Positions 45,942 through 58,536 of a stretch of DNA of 64,000 bases are shown piece after piece. The number at the start of each line of letters is the position of its first letter. Positions within the stretch are counted from its first letter, which is position 1. Both the position numbers and the translations under genes were made by a program. The notes beneath the pieces were generated by a model that saw only the letters and a list, made by a program, of their open reading frames with translations, was not told where the DNA came from and made no database searches. The stretch comes from Acestrorhynchus altus (taxonomy: Eukaryota; Chordata; Actinopteri; Characiformes; Acestrorhynchidae), in the NCBI GenBank assembly GCA_034509495.1, contig CM067509.1, forward strand, positions 10,120,605 through 10,184,604, in the 5' to 3' direction.

Positions 45942-48739
45942 ATGTTTGTGCATATGTTGTTCTTGGAGTGCACTTTAATTGTATATATAATTCTAATTTC
46001 TGAAAGGAGCTCAAGCCATTAAGAAATAAGTCCATTTGAGAAGAAGCAGTTAAGATAAGTCCTTTGTCACTGGCACATCCATGGCACAGTTTTGGACAGT
46101 ACAGTGCATTTAGCAGCAAAACATAAAGAATTATGAAGGCCACTAACACACTACCAACATCAAGATCACCTTCATTATCACCAGCCCTGTAAGGATGTGT
46201 GGTCTCAAGTGCTTCTGCTAGCTGTTTCTTTGTGTCTCTGTTGCAAGAGGAGGGGCAGAGGAAATTCACTGCAGCAGAAACACTCCTGTAACATCTGCCC
46301 ACTGCTCTGATTTATTCTTGTTTGTTGTTGCTCAAGTATAATAATTAGGGCAGTTAAAGCAGCAAATGAGCGTGACGGTAACCATAGGGACAGTGCAATT
46401 CTATCAGTCGGATGGTGCAGCAAAGAGACATTTCAGTGTTTTTGACCCATCTGTTTCTCTGATTAATGCGATCTGATTGGATTTTATTTTGACCAGCTAA
46501 TTTCAAAACACTGTTTTTAAACAAACTGTAGCTTTTTTTAACCATTTATATTCACTTTGTTGATGTATTGGAACCAGTCAGACATTTTGTTTTGATGTAC
46601 AGGCTATATACAGCTAGAGGTTTGTTTATATTACCTTAGCAGGATTGAAAAGAAGCCAAGTGTAGTGTAATGTTGACATAACCATTTAGGAATTACAACC
46701 ATTGTCACATGCTCAAAAGTAAATGAACAAACACAATTATAACAATTATAAAAACAATCCAAATCCCCATCTGCAATGATTGTCTGAAGTCTGGAACCCA
46801 TGAACATCACCTAATGCTCAGTGTCTTGCCTTGATGCTTTTCCCAGCCTTTAGCTCCCTGTGGTAGATTTATTTTAATTTTAATTTTGTGTTACATTGTA
46901 TTTATTTTTAAATGTATGTTATTTAAATGTTGTACATTTATATGTATTTTTCTGTTTAATAACTCCTTCTCTTAAATCGTCTTAAACCTTTTTGGATCTT
47001 AGATCCAATAAATACATACCAAATGTAAGTTCAACATTTGTAACCATCTGACAACCAAACTAGATGTTTTAATGTCCTTAAATTTTCATCAATTATTAAA
47101 TGACAAGTTCCACCTGGCCAATAAACTGTGTATTTATTGCCTGATTGCTTTTGATCATATAAGAATGGAGAGACTATGTAAAGCTTTCTATAATATGGCA
47201 TAAACGGTTAAGACTGAAACCTGAAAGCTATCACTTTCTTTGAAATTGAAGTGGTGTACAGAGATGAAATTACAATGTGTCACTATGCAAATGATTATTG
47301 CACTGATTGTACCTTATATATTTATGGCTGAATGCTATATTTAGTGTCCTAAAGGTATTCAGTAATTTATTCAGGTGGGATACATAATAAAAATAAATAT
47401 ATTCCTTCAGAATATATTTAGAAAACATCTCAGAAAGTCCCTTGTGAAACAGCTGCGCAGAATTGTCAGCAGTATTATTTATTTCTCACTGTTGCTTTGT
47501 GTAGGTGGCACATTTCATTAAAACCTCTCATTTACCTAAAGCTTGAAATGAACAATATTATTTTTGCTGCCTCATGTCTTCTAGAATAAAAAAAACAAAC
47601 TTTATTTTATAGTTACTTCTTGTCTTAAAAACATAATTCAAATGTATTTAATTCTCTAAAAAGTAAGTAGATGATTTCCATTCTGAGAGTTTATCATGGA
47701 GCTCATAACTACTGAGCTGCCCATCATTTATCTGATCATTGGACAGCTCAATGTGCAATGAGGGAAATGTTGACTGCCTAGTGGTCTCACCCTCCCAGCT
47801 TGTTTATAAAACCAGGTTTTAAATAACTGTATGCAGAATTTAGAATCCATGGTAGTGGATTTGACCACCAAAAGCTCATCCAAAACCTGCTGAAAGTGTC
47901 ATGTCACACCACCTTCCCTCTAATATCCCCAGACAAAGGCTTCTAACAACACTCACGTACCTCAAGTACATCTAAATGTTAATGTAGATTTTTTCAGGAA
48001 TGTGAAGTGGTTGTGTTTATTTAGTGGGACAAATCTGATACCTTATTCTGTATCTTTGTGCTTATCACTGCCACCTTCTTTTGCTGATGCAAAAGCAGCC
48101 AAATGACATTGTTGGCAATGTTGTGTATTGCCTCACTACAGCACTCCTGCTCTCCTGCAGTTGTACGGAGCTCCAGCTGAGCTTATCCAGCCTTCTTAGC
48201 CTCCTGCTGGGTTGCAACTGTCTCCTCCTGCCATCTAGAGATGGAAGGATGGGACATAGCCGGTGTAAACCGGAACAGTGAGCTCCCCTCCCTTCTGGAC
48301 AGCCAGAGGAGCTTTTAAAGGACATTTAATGATAAGCTTCTCCTGCCACTTAATTGTGTGGTTTCAGCTCTATTTTACTATTCTTACAGTGTAAGAAATA
48401 CACAAGTGTGTCATTTGAAGATAAATTTACATTTTTCCTCGTAGAATGCAGCAAAAGGAATTAATTTGTGCCAATGAATAATTTCATAAATGATAAAAAT
48501 CAGTAGATTAGTCTGTAACTGCAACCATTGGGCCAGATTTGTATGCTTTCAGATAGATAACTATGAGTCTGGCATTTCTGATCTGTTTGTCATTGTGTGT
48601 CTGCTACAAAGGCACTCCTAGCTTGCAGACCACCACAGAGAAAGAAAGGCTTGTAGGAAGAAAAGCCTGCTCTGGCTTCCCCTTTACAGCATGTCTGTTA
48701 TCTAAGCTTGAGGTATTTCTGGATTCTAGCTTCTAATAG
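45941..48739. other. Unannotated noncoding stretch
   Basis: No recognised repeat or gene. The minus frame 45940-46302 (120 codons) has one hydrophobic stretch ('VGSVLVAFIILYVLLLNALY') but no homologue I know, and no splice support. The GC-richer patch 48080-48300 has opposing open frames without a recognised product. Confidence 0.45.
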
Positions 48740-48835
48740 CTAAGGATATTTTCTGAGTGAACAGCAAAGCACTTTTGTAAGCACTCTCTGGATAAGGGCG
48801 TCTACTAAATGCGATAAATGTAAATGTAAATACAT
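48740..48835 (+). mobile_element. SINE/LINE 3' tail
   Basis: 'GCACTCTCTGGATAAGGGCG' with 'TCTACTAAATGCGATAAATG' and a repeated TAAATG end is the tail shared by many fish LINEs and SINEs. No head is visible. Confidence 0.7.
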
Positions 48836-49482
48836 CCAGTCCAGCTGATCATTCAGGTGGATCCACTGGAAGTCCCTCAAAATCTGCTTCCACTGTCTCA
48901 TTCACAAAACTTCTCTTCACCACTTCAGAAATCTTTCTGAACGTTCAATGGAAGCCAGTGTAAAATTTTGGAGGACCATCTGTCCTGCACATTAAAGTGT
49001 TTACCCTGCTCTCAACACACTTGTTCCAGTAAATCAGATAACTGAAGATGCCTCTCTGAGATGAAGGTGAGTTGGTGAAGTGTGTTAGAGCAGGAAACTA
49101 CTACACTATGCAAGATAGCAGGGAACCCTGTTAATATAATACAAATAGCTACACCTGCCTTTAGGTTGCTGACTGTTCAACACAGGGATCAATATACATT
49201 TGTAAAATGGTTGGTTTCTCTTTTATACAGGGTTCAAGCAAAATATCAAAGCCAATGTACATTTAGAAAGGACATTGAAAATGCAAACTTTATCATTGAT
49301 TTAATTCTCACTTACAAATTAAACTAGAGCAATCTAGGAAAACCACAAATCTAGGAATCCTGAATTTGGCTGATAATGAGTGACATTGCAATTCTTTTCA
49401 AAGAGGGTCATGGTGTCTGGGCATCATGCATAGCATTTTGAAAACACTATCTGCACTCCATACCTCCTCCACACTATATGGA

Positions 49483-49560
49483 CAAAAGTATTGGGACATT
49501 TACTCATGCATTACATTATGAGTGGCACAACATGTTGTCAATTGGTGTACCTTATTTTTC
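49483..49560. mobile_element. Solo Tc1-like terminal repeat
   Basis: 'CACTATATGGACAAAAGTAT' followed by TGGGACA is the terminal sequence of a widespread fish Tc1-like family. The partner end is not present nearby. The stretches 48836-49482 and 49561-50644 otherwise show nothing. Confidence 0.65.
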
Positions 49561-50644
49561 ATAATGTATCTAAATGGCAATTTTACAGAAGATGAAAAAA
49601 ACTGCTTAATTAAAAGGAAGTCAATGTAAAGGATTTTATGCCGAGTCATTTGGAAGCTTCTCTACTGGTTCAGTCATCATTACATTTTGATATGGTGTGA
49701 AGAAATGAAATAAATTGTCAAAAATGAGAAAAGTGCATAAATGGAGATTGGAAATGGGTTTTTTGATGATATGCATGTTTTGCTTTTGAGTTCATACAGT
49801 AAATCAAGTTTTACTTGATACTTGATACATAGGGACAACTGGGACATGAGGGTTGTGAATTAAAACACCTTTTCAGAAATATGTCACATATATTTGCACG
49901 TTATAATGTCTGAGGAACTGAGGAAATGTGTGTAAATTTTTACCCTGCTAAATATATTAAAGCAGAATTGGATAGAACGCTTCTATCTAGCTGTTGCATC
50001 ATCACAGGCCTGCCATAACATTTTCTGCTTCTGTGCTAGTAATGATTTGTGTGTGCATTTCCCTGTACCTCCTAGTCAGCAATCACCTTTGGTGTTTTGC
50101 TGACAGAAAGTTGTTCTGCCACCCGTTTTTTTGCAGCAAGCTTAATGGTGTAGTTTGCATATCATTTATAAAGCTGGAAGCCAGAAGCATCTGGAATCAG
50201 GGTTGGCAGGTTCAGCAAAAACCAGGTCAAAGTTTTTTTTAAACCTTATTCCAGCAGAAACCAAGAGGCACCCAAAATATGTGTCCAAACATACATGTCT
50301 AAAGAAATCTTTGTTTTTTTGTCATAATTAAACTGATATCCAGTTTCTCAATTTATTAAAATATTTAATTTTGACTTTGTATAAATTACTATTCAAACAG
50401 TATAAATACTGTACAGCATATGCAACCACAATCATTGGGAAGACCTCTGACTTGATCAGTGCCCTCAAAAAGTCATAGCTGGGTTCAGAAACAGGGATGA
50501 CCATAGCCTCAAGAAGATTGTCAAGACAACGTCCTCTTTTCAGATGAAAATAAATGTTGCATTTTATTAAGAAAAAAAAAAAACAAACACACACAAAAAA
50601 AAAAACCACATTGCCAAACTTCTGTCTTCTGTTTATTTTCCCCT

Positions 50645-50716
50645 TGTCAGTTCAGGTAATCAAATCAGCAACCTTCTAGTCACAAGGCTTGTTCCTTAAC
50701 CACCAGGCCAGGGATG
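50645..50716 (-). mobile_element. tRNA-derived SINE head, family B copy 4
   Basis: The minus strand has 'CTGGCCTGGTGGTTAAGG' and a B-box-like 'GGTTGCTGATTTGATTACC'. Only the head portion is present. Confidence 0.65.
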
Positions 50717-51599
50717 CCCCACATTTGGTGTACATTGGTGGCCACAGTACACAGTACACCCAGAATATGACACTGAAAAGGTACGCTTTATTATGACCTC
50801 TGCCATTTTCACTACCAACTCAAAATAGCATAATCTGGCAGAAAAAACACAAATATGGCAACCCTGTCCAGAACATGGCAAAATGTGTAACATTGTTAGT
50901 CTTTCCTAACAGGGTAATGGTGGCTGGACATTATGCATTGTGTTTTGAAAACACTACACTCCAAATCTCCTGTATGAAAGTTTTCATTAGGCAGAGGAGA
51001 GACTCAGATATGAAACATAGTACAGTTTGAGCTGAAAGCCTGGGTGTAAATGTCTTATCATATTGAATCAGCATAACCATGATGATATGCAGATCCACCA
51101 TAATCGTGCAGCTCATGCCCAGTACGTCAGATTTGCCTCATTTACTTATCAACTGGGTCCAAGTTAATGTGTTCATTATCAAATCAGCCCTGACAAATCA
51201 AGTGTTGCTAATTAATGTGCTGAGAAAGAGAGTGTTGCACCCAATCTCATTCAGTGAAAGCTATCCTCCTTTATCAAATATGGCTCTTCAGTGGAGCTCC
51301 ATAATATGAATGTTCCTACTCTCTTGGGTCTGCTCTGTGTCACAAAAAGCACTGAGCTCGGACTGCAGCTCTGGAGCATGGAATATCTAATCACAGCAAA
51401 TTGCTACTTCATGGACCAGTATGTAAGCCATGGCTTGTCTGTATTGTCTTAAATGGAAAGGAAGCAAGAGTGGTTTGAATGAACTCCCCTCTTCTCCCGA
51501 ATGCTTTGACTTGGTTTAGTCCTTCTTGGTTTAGAAGAAGCGGCCCTTAACCACCAGGAACTAGGTTGTTTCCATGGCGACAGAGGCAGTGACGGACAC

Positions 51600-51601
<2 letters not shown>

Positions 51602-51643
<42 letters not shown>
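51602..51643. repeat. (GT)n microsatellite
   Basis: Twenty-one GT units. The stretches 50717-51601 and 51644-52205 show nothing recognised. Confidence 0.97.
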
Positions 51644-51646
<3 letters not shown>

Positions 51647-52205
51647 ACGTGGTCCAACATGAGAGATGCCTAGACTGGAATCCCAATGAGCAGTCCCCGT
51701 GGAGAAGCAATCAGTGTTGCGAAACGCAGGCATACACATTGCGGTATAGACAGTGTGTATCGGTTGTACTTGGATACTATGTGTTTATTTTAGTGTAGCA
51801 GCATGGTCAAGAGTGACAATTTTCTTTTTATCTACAGCACCATGGTTTGACCTCAACATGTATTTGTCTGAGCTCTGTGCCTCACGGTTTTGGTTCAGAT
51901 AATTGAGAGTCTGACTGAAAGACAATTTTATCTTATAAATATTTTGATAGCACATTTTTGTTTGACCATTTAGTCAAGTAGTGTTTTTACATTGATATAG
52001 GTTCAATGCCTAGTGAGAAGGCCTGAGGTAAAACGTCCTCAGACAAACAGGAAGAAACTTTGTGAAGAACCAACAACAACACCAGAGAGCAGAACAAATA
52101 GCACAAGAAGGTATGAAGAAATGATAAATGGATAGAGGGTCTAAAGTTAGACATGGAGGTCAAACCAGTTCAAAGGGCAGGCAACAAAGGCACTCTTATG
52201 GGTAA

Positions 52206-52329
52206 TCTTATACCAGGGGTAGGCAACCCTGCTCCTGGAGTGCCAGACTGCTGCACAGAGCAGGGAACTTAGTGAACTGTGCAGAAAGCTGGCATTCCAG
52301 GACCAGGGTTGCCTATCCCTGCCTTATAC
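52206..52329. mobile_element. hAT-type miniature element with 8-base target duplication
   Basis: The element proper is 52214-52321 (108 bases). It opens 'CAGGGGTAGGCAACCCTGCT' and closes with the inverse 'CAGGGTTGCCTATCCCTG'. The arms pair along most of their length ('CTGGAGTGCCAG' against 'CTGGCATTCCAG'). The 8 bases outside, TCTTATAC and CCTTATAC, agree at 7 of 8, the target-site length of the hAT superfamily. The overlapping plus frames 52272-52575 are not genes. Confidence 0.85.
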
Positions 52330-53564
52330 CAACATTATTCCAAACAGGAAGGGGGTTCAGTGACTGCACACAAAATATATTTGTTGCCTTTTTTGCAGTC
52401 TTTTCCTTTCTCCAAACACAATGCTTCGCATTTACACCAAAACATCTATTTTGGTCTCACCTGTTCACAAAGCATTGTTCCAATAGCCTTCTGGCTTGTC
52501 TATGTGATTTTTAGCAAACTGCATACAGGCAGCACTGGCTTCTGTGAAAAGCCTTTAGTAGATTGGAATGAATAAAGTACCAAGAGTAATATTTTTGCCT
52601 CATTTCTTTGATTTTATTTTGTTTACCTATAGTTAATTATTGTTTCCATGCTATTCTGCCATGGATCCAAATCTTTCCCATTGTTTGGATAGCCACCATT
52701 TGTATTAAAGCCCTTCCAAGACTGAAACTCTTCTCAGCAAAAGATTTCTAACAAATTAGCCTTTGCTGAGGTTCACCTGGCTCACACATTGTTAGTGCGT
52801 CTTACGGTTCATTAGCTTGTTCTGTCATTCCCCTTTAAGCAACTTGCCTATACGGTACACATGATTTCACCCACCTTGTTAAACAGGGAGTCATACCTTC
52901 TAGTGTCACATTCACTCCAACAAATACACAATGAACCAGAATGTTTAATAACACATATTGTTCCAATTTATACACCAGTACTGCAGTGTATGTCTATGAA
53001 TTTTCTTTCTTTCTTATTTTCTCTTCAGCAACTCACTCTCTGTTCCATTCTAAACAGCACAGCACATCTGCTTGGACTGATTGGTGCCCACTTGTGTAGT
53101 AATTTCCACACAGAGTGGGCTGTGGTGGTAATACAAAAACACAGTTTCCTTCCTTTCATTCTGTTTTTCCCCTACATATCCTCTGGTTGCAGTCTGCACT
53201 GCATTATTGATGTAAATGTAACATGGATTTTTTTTACTATTGATCATTTGTACTGTAATTTTTGCATTGGTAGGGAATGTTAAGTTGGCTCAATCTGTTG
53301 GTCTAATGGTCTAATTTCATCTAAAGGCTGTTTGAACATGCATGTGGCAGAGGACATCAATGGCCTTTGTAAAAACCACATTTGCATTCCAATTCCAAAC
53401 AATTAATATTTTTCTTGATCTGAATCTGAAGAGATCTCTTTAAATGTTCTGTATCTAATGTATAAACTCTGTAATATCATTACTAACCGCAGAATCCATG
53501 CTTAGGAATCAAGTGGTCATTGTTAAGGACCCCAGAGGTTCAGTACTGACCTTGCCTTGCTCAC

Positions 53565-53835
53565 ATATACTATATTGACAAGTACTTAGACATCAAAATT
53601 TGGTTGCATTAAGTGATAAGAGCATTTGTGAGGGCCATAATGTTAGGAGATCACCACCACCCCAATTCCCCAGCTCATCATTCCAGAAAATTTGACTGCT
53701 TCACAGCTCAGTGCTGGGGGCTTTATACCCCTCCAACACTGACATTAGGCATGGTGCACTTAGGTATATGTTTATCTACTGCAGGTTCATGTTTATCTAA
53801 TTTCAGTAATGCTTACAGCTGAATGTGTAGCTGTA
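53565..53835. mobile_element. Non-autonomous DNA element fragment, copy 1
   Basis: 'CTCATCATTCCAGAAAATTT', 'CACAGCTCAGTGCTGGGG', 'GCTTTATACCCCTCCAACAC' and 'AGGCATGGTGCACTTAGG' match a miniature family frequent in fish. The family ends in a 'GGACATATAGTG'-type terminus; here the corresponding left edge is 'ACTATATTGACAAGTACTTA'. An inverted partner lies at 55662-55785. Confidence 0.55.
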
Positions 53836-54485
53836 GCACTAGTGATTGTTAGAAAGGTGTTCAATTAAACAAACTAATAGTTCATCTATTGATTAAGGTT
53901 AGTTAACAATCATATTTTTTCATGTTTTGTACATTTATCAAGAGGCCCTAATCATTCTGAGGTTTATGAAAGAAGCACTTAAAAGGCCTTTAAAACCTTT
54001 TTCTAAGGTTCTTTACCAATTTCTAGGTTCTTCCAACTCACCTTTATTACAACCACAATTCTTTATAGAACCAGTGACATACCTCAAAGAACACTTTTGT
54101 AACGCACATTTTTAAGAATGTTCTATTAAAAATCTACAACCAGTTTTAAACCTGCATTTTCATGTTCATATGCAGATACTTGCTGAAACATGGCTGAATC
54201 ACTCAATCATTCTAACAAACATGGGATCAATGAAAAACACTCCCCGTCTCTGTTAAATAGTTTGCCATAGACCACAAGAACCACTTGTGTTAACTCAGTA
54301 TGTTTATAAATGGCCGCCATGTAATTTCTGATGTTTCTTTGGTCAGTTAATGAGCTTGTGTGTCTCTTGCCCAAAACCACCAAGCCTGTTCCCTGGTCAT
54401 AATGAATGAGACTCTGTGCTGGAGAATCAAAATAGTGCTGTACGATTAGAGACAGTAAAAGAGCTGCTAGCTTCTTTATTTTAAA

Positions 54486-55560
54486 CAGTGCCTCCAAGTA
54501 GTATTCAACCCCCTGCAGATTTCGCACATTTAAAGCATAGCATATGAAATTTGACTGTAGATTGGCCTGGACATGTGAAATGCAGTGGAGAAAAGAATGT
54601 TGTTTCTCTGTTGATTATTTTATTTTGTGTATTTTTCAAAGTTTTCCAGAGGGTCAATTGTAATTCAACCCTTCAAACCACCAGAATTCTGTTTGGTTCC
54701 CTCAAGTATTAAGAATTATTTGAGGCCTACCTTGGCCTACCTGTCTCCATCATTTGGAGAATCATCTGGAAGAAGAATGCTTGTGGAATTACTGTTAACC
54801 TGTTATCACGGCCTGGACAGGCTTTCAAAGTTTCCTCCTGTGCCAATGCCATGCTTGTCAAAAAGGTCAAGGCTGACCCAAAGACAATAAGGAGGGAACT
54901 CTGGGAAGACCTCATGGTGGTGGGGACATGGTGGGGGTTTCAATAAATACCGTAAGTAACCTCAATGGTTTCTGTTCCAGCTGAGCCCATAAGCTATCTT
55001 TACTTTCAAAGGTCATGTCAAGGCCTGTCTAAAGTTTACTCATGATCACCTGGAGGACTCTAGGGCAGACTGGTTCAAGGTTCTTTGTTCTGATGAGACC
55101 AAGATCGTGTTCTTAGATGCCAAACAGGAACAAGGATCTTAAAGTGAGTCTTTATTTCATCTTCCAACAGAACAACGACGCCAAGCACAGGGTCAAAAAA
55201 ACAAGGCCTGGTTTAAGAGGAAAAATATCAAGATGTTTCAGTGGCCTAGTATGTCTCTTGAGGAGCTTAAGATGAAAGTCAACAAGAGAGGCCCAAAGAT
55301 CTTAGACAACTTGCAGAAGATCTGGATGGAGAAGTGGGTCAAAATTACTCCAGAGACCTGTGCTGGCCTGATTGGGTCTTACGAAAACTTAATTGAATTT
55401 GCAAGATCTGCAGGGAGATGATAGACTATTGTTTTCTAGAGATTTAAAGCACAGCTTACTCAAACTGAACATCAGAAGGTGCTCTTGCGTGAACAAGGAG
55501 TGAACATTCATTTTTCTCATACATGATATGTTTAATTGACTTCAACTTCTATAGCTACAA
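54486..55560 (+). mobile_element. Tc1-like transposon relic
   Basis: The left end 'CAGTGCCTCCAAGTAGTATT' with CAACCCC matches a fish Tc1 terminal repeat. Plus-strand debris then follows transposase order: 'KKVKADPKTIRRELWEDL' (54860-54913), 'WFKVLCSDETKIVFLDAK' near 55070-55125 with the first catalytic Asp in S-D-E-T, and 'FIFQQNNDAKHRVKKT' near 55155-55205 with the second Asp block. The Glu block is not clear. Frames shift between pieces, so it is dead. The right end was not located. Confidence 0.75.
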
Positions 55561-55661
55561 AGACTATTTCTGTCCTTTTGACAGTACAGCTGTTAACAGA
55601 GTGCTGACTAAGTGTATGCTTGTATGCTTGGATTGGTTACATACTTATTTCAGTACATTCA

Positions 55662-55785
55662 TTTAAGGTGCACCACTGCTGGCTCACCATGCCCTATGCC
55701 AAACACCAGCTTGACGGGCATAAACAACACCCAGCAATGGGCTGTGGAGCAGTGGAGTTGTGTTCTATAAAGGAGCATACATGAG
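55662..55785. mobile_element. Non-autonomous DNA element fragment, copy 2 (inverted to 53565-53835)
   Basis: 'GGTGCACCACTGCTGGCTC', 'ACCATGCCCTATGCCAAAC' and 'GGGCTGTGGAGCAGTGGAG' are the inverse of the order seen at 53.7 kb. The two copies lie either side of the Tc1 relic. Confidence 0.5.
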
Positions 55786-56324
55786 AATGCTTATAATGAG
55801 TTGGAATTGCATTTGTGATCTAGAACTAAAGTAGAATGCTGTGAAGTGCTGCTAGTTCAATATAATATCCATTATATTCTATTCGGACAGTGCACACTGA
55901 AATGCTGATTATATGTGCTAGCCATCCCCACCCATGCAGTAATAGTCAGGGATTATCAAGTCTGACCTCTGAAAGGCCTATGAAGTTCATGTCAGGCAAA
56001 TCGGTCAAATCTAAGCCATGGGAATTTAATTGTTTAGACATCAACATTTTCAACTACATTTCAATATACAAAAATCCTGAAACCCTACTTACATTTCAAA
56101 CATTATAAACAACGACAGTATATCAAGAGTACATTCAGGCAATCCAGTCCTTGTAAAATGATACTTTTTGGAGTGTTTTTGGAGCCGTAGAAGAACCATG
56201 ACAATCTGTTCACCAGTTGCCCTTTCTTTAACCACTTTAGGTAGATACTGACCACTGCACACTAGCAGCACCCTACATGACCTAGGTGATGTTTTGGACA
56301 CAGCCTGACCCAGTCATCTAGCAT

Positions 56325-56475
56325 AGTGTTTCTCATCCCTATTCCTGGAGGCACCCCTGCCATGCATATATTGGCTTTAACACATATTAGTTGAATCAGA
56401 TGTGTTGGGAGCAGGGAAAGGCCTTAAATGTGCAGGGTAGGGGTGCTTTCAGGACCAGGATATATAAACACTAGA
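56325..56475. mobile_element. hAT-type miniature element, degraded palindrome
   Basis: The left 'TAGTGTTTCTCATCCCTATT' and 'CCTGGAGGCACCCCTGCC' are mirrored on the right by 'GTAGGGGTGCTTTCAGGACC' and 'AAACACTA'. The form (AGTGTTTCTCAACCC-CCTGGAGG) is a frequent fish hAT derivative. A target duplication was not clear. Confidence 0.65.
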
Positions 56476-56617
56476 CTAGTTATCCCAAGCCATTCCTGTT
56501 TTCACCATATTCTTTCAAGAACTGAATCACATTCTGTCTAATAGATCCACCTGTCAGTGGCACTAAAGGTATGGTTTGTCAGAATAATTTCAGTTAAATG
56601 TACAAATGTTTGGCTTT

Positions 56618-56940
56618 GTTGTTTGTGGCATATTTGCCTCCTAGCACTGGGGTCTTGGGTTCAAGGCCCTATCTGCATGGAGTTTCCATGTTCTCCCTGA
56701 AGACTTGTGGGATTTCCTCCCAAAAACATGGATATCAGGTGAATTGGCTACTCTAAATTGTCCTGGAATTTATGTGCATTTATATCTGTATGCCCAGATA
56801 TGGATTGGCACTGGTTCCTGGGTGAACCCCCACCCCCCAGGGCTTTCCACTGTGTGTGACTGTATAGAGTGCTGGCTGTAAAGTATCATTGGGTATCTAG
56901 AAAGGCACTATATAAGTGTAACTTCATTCAATTGAGTTTC
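56618..56940 (+). mobile_element. DANA/Mermaid-like SINE, degraded
   Basis: The sequence goes 'CTTGGGTTCAAGGCC' (B box), 'GCATGGAGTTTCCATGTTC', 'GTGGGATTTCCTCCC', 'GGTGAATTGGCTACTC', 'ATGGATTGGCACTGG', then the tail 'GGCACTATATAAGTGTAACT'. The order is that of the 19.1-19.4 kb SINE, on the opposite strand, and it keeps the tail that copy lacks. Confidence 0.75.
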
Positions 56941-57364
56941 ATTGTTTTGTCCAAAAGGTTCATTGAAGTGGTGCCACAGGAATACTTCAGCATTTTATTC
57001 CCCCATTTTTCTCCCTAATATCATCATCACTGCAATCCTCACCCACTAGCTACCCAGTAAATCCTTCACCAACACCCATCACATGATACCACTGGCAGGA
57101 TGAAGGCGCTAGCCTGTGCTTCCTCTGAGACCTGTAAACCCAGCCAACTTCTTCTGTTCAAAATTGGTCAACATGAGCAGCTGGTTAGCAGCTAGAACTG
57201 CATTGAATTTGAGGAAGCCTGCCAGTGAAATATGGTCTTTTGGACCACAGAAAACTATATCTTTACAGGAGATCAAACTCCTGAACATAGGGCCAATGTT
57301 TTGACAATAAGCCTCAAGCTTGAACCCTTAGTCCAGCATTTTTAACCCTAATCTTCACCTTTTC

Positions 57365-57510
57365 ATTTACATTTATACCATGCTTGTCCAGTGTGACATA
57401 CATTTGAATCATGTTACACAGCTATAAAGGAATCTTGTCCAAGTGCATCTAGTGTGGTGTGGTTGCCCTGCCAAGGACTTGAACTGTTTACTGACAGGAG
57501 AAAATAAAGT
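57365..57510 (-). mobile_element. tRNA-derived SINE fragment with LINE-type tail
   Basis: The tail is on the left ('CATTTACATTTATACCATGC', 'GTGACATACATTTGAATC', 'ATGTTACACAGC') and the diverged head on the right ('GGACTTGAACTG', B-box remnant). It is heavily mutated. Confidence 0.5.
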
Positions 57511-57619
57511 GTTGTTACTCACTACACAAGACCAACTCTTAATTTTAAGAATGGATGATGAATCTCATGTTTTAATGAATATCCTCACAGGGGTACGTGT
57601 TTGTCTATGTTTGTACGCC

Positions 57620-57683
57620 TGTGTGTGTGTGTGTGTGTGGGGGGGGGGGGGCGCTATGTGGTTGTGTGTGTTTGTGTGTGTTT
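57620..57683. repeat. (GT)n with internal G tract
   Basis: (GT)9, then 13 G, then a GTTT/GTGT tract. The plus frame 57443-57721 crosses it and is not credible. Confidence 0.9.
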
Positions 57684-58485
57684 GTTTAGCGAATAGACTG
57701 CGGAAGGAACAATTCGACTGAGCTCACCCACTTGCTGCAAGCACCAGAGGATGGTGGGATTAATGGTTAGTGCATGCATATTTCATGTGCATAGAACTCT
57801 TGCTCAGAGGCAGTGCTGATCCATTCTTTCTGTGCTTTGCATTCATTATCACTGATGATGAATTCACTCAGCCAAGCAGGAAGGCAGCTAAAGTCCCAGA
57901 AATGGTTTCCAACCTATTTGGAGCAACTTGGTTTGATTACATGTGATGTGATATGGATCTGATATGGAGTTAGAAGGGTTTAGCTATAGCAGGAAATCCC
58001 CTATAGTCCAGCAGTACTATATACATACTGTCAGTATCTCGCAAAAACATTGCATCCCCATTTTTGCTTTTTGTTTTATTATTTATATGATGTTAGTCTA
58101 GCAGATGCTCTTTATTTTCTATCATTTTATGATGAATGGACCAGTAGAAATAAGTTCTTGAAATGGCTTGAAATATGTTTTGCACCAGTGTTGGTTTTCT
58201 GCCAGCTCACTCTGCACAGTACATTAGATTACTAATTTTCTGTGTTCTGGTAATTAATCTAAGATGTCCTAGAAAGGAACAACTGTTTTGCGTAATTAAT
58301 ATAGGACCAGAACCTATAATGTGTGAATCTTGTTACCATACAAACATTCCCCACTGCTTGACTATTGTTACCAAGTTTATTAAGATTTGGAATCCTTTTC
58401 CTGCCTTGCACTCAATGAATCCAGGTAGGTTGAATGAATCCAGGTAGGTTGCGACCTAGGACAAGAACAAATGAGATAAAAAGGG
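57684..58485. other. Unannotated noncoding stretch
   Basis: A short exact tandem repeat, 'TGAATCCAGGTAGGT' twice, lies at 58417-58449. Nothing else is recognised. Confidence 0.5.
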
Positions 58486-58536
58486 ATGTATGGATGTATG
58501 TATGGATGGATGTATGGATGGATGGATGGATGGATA
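58486..58536. repeat. (ATGG/ATGT)n tetranucleotide repeat
   Basis: Interrupted GGAT and GTAT units, perhaps an old SINE tail. Confidence 0.9.

Noticed and set aside
45940..46302. 120-codon minus frame with one hydrophobic helix, possibly a small membrane protein
   Set aside because: A second minus frame overlaps it, its right end reads into a microsatellite, and I recognise no family and no splice or promoter context.
52272..52575. Two overlapping plus frames of 80 and 98 codons
   Set aside because: They begin inside the hAT miniature element and have no protein signature.
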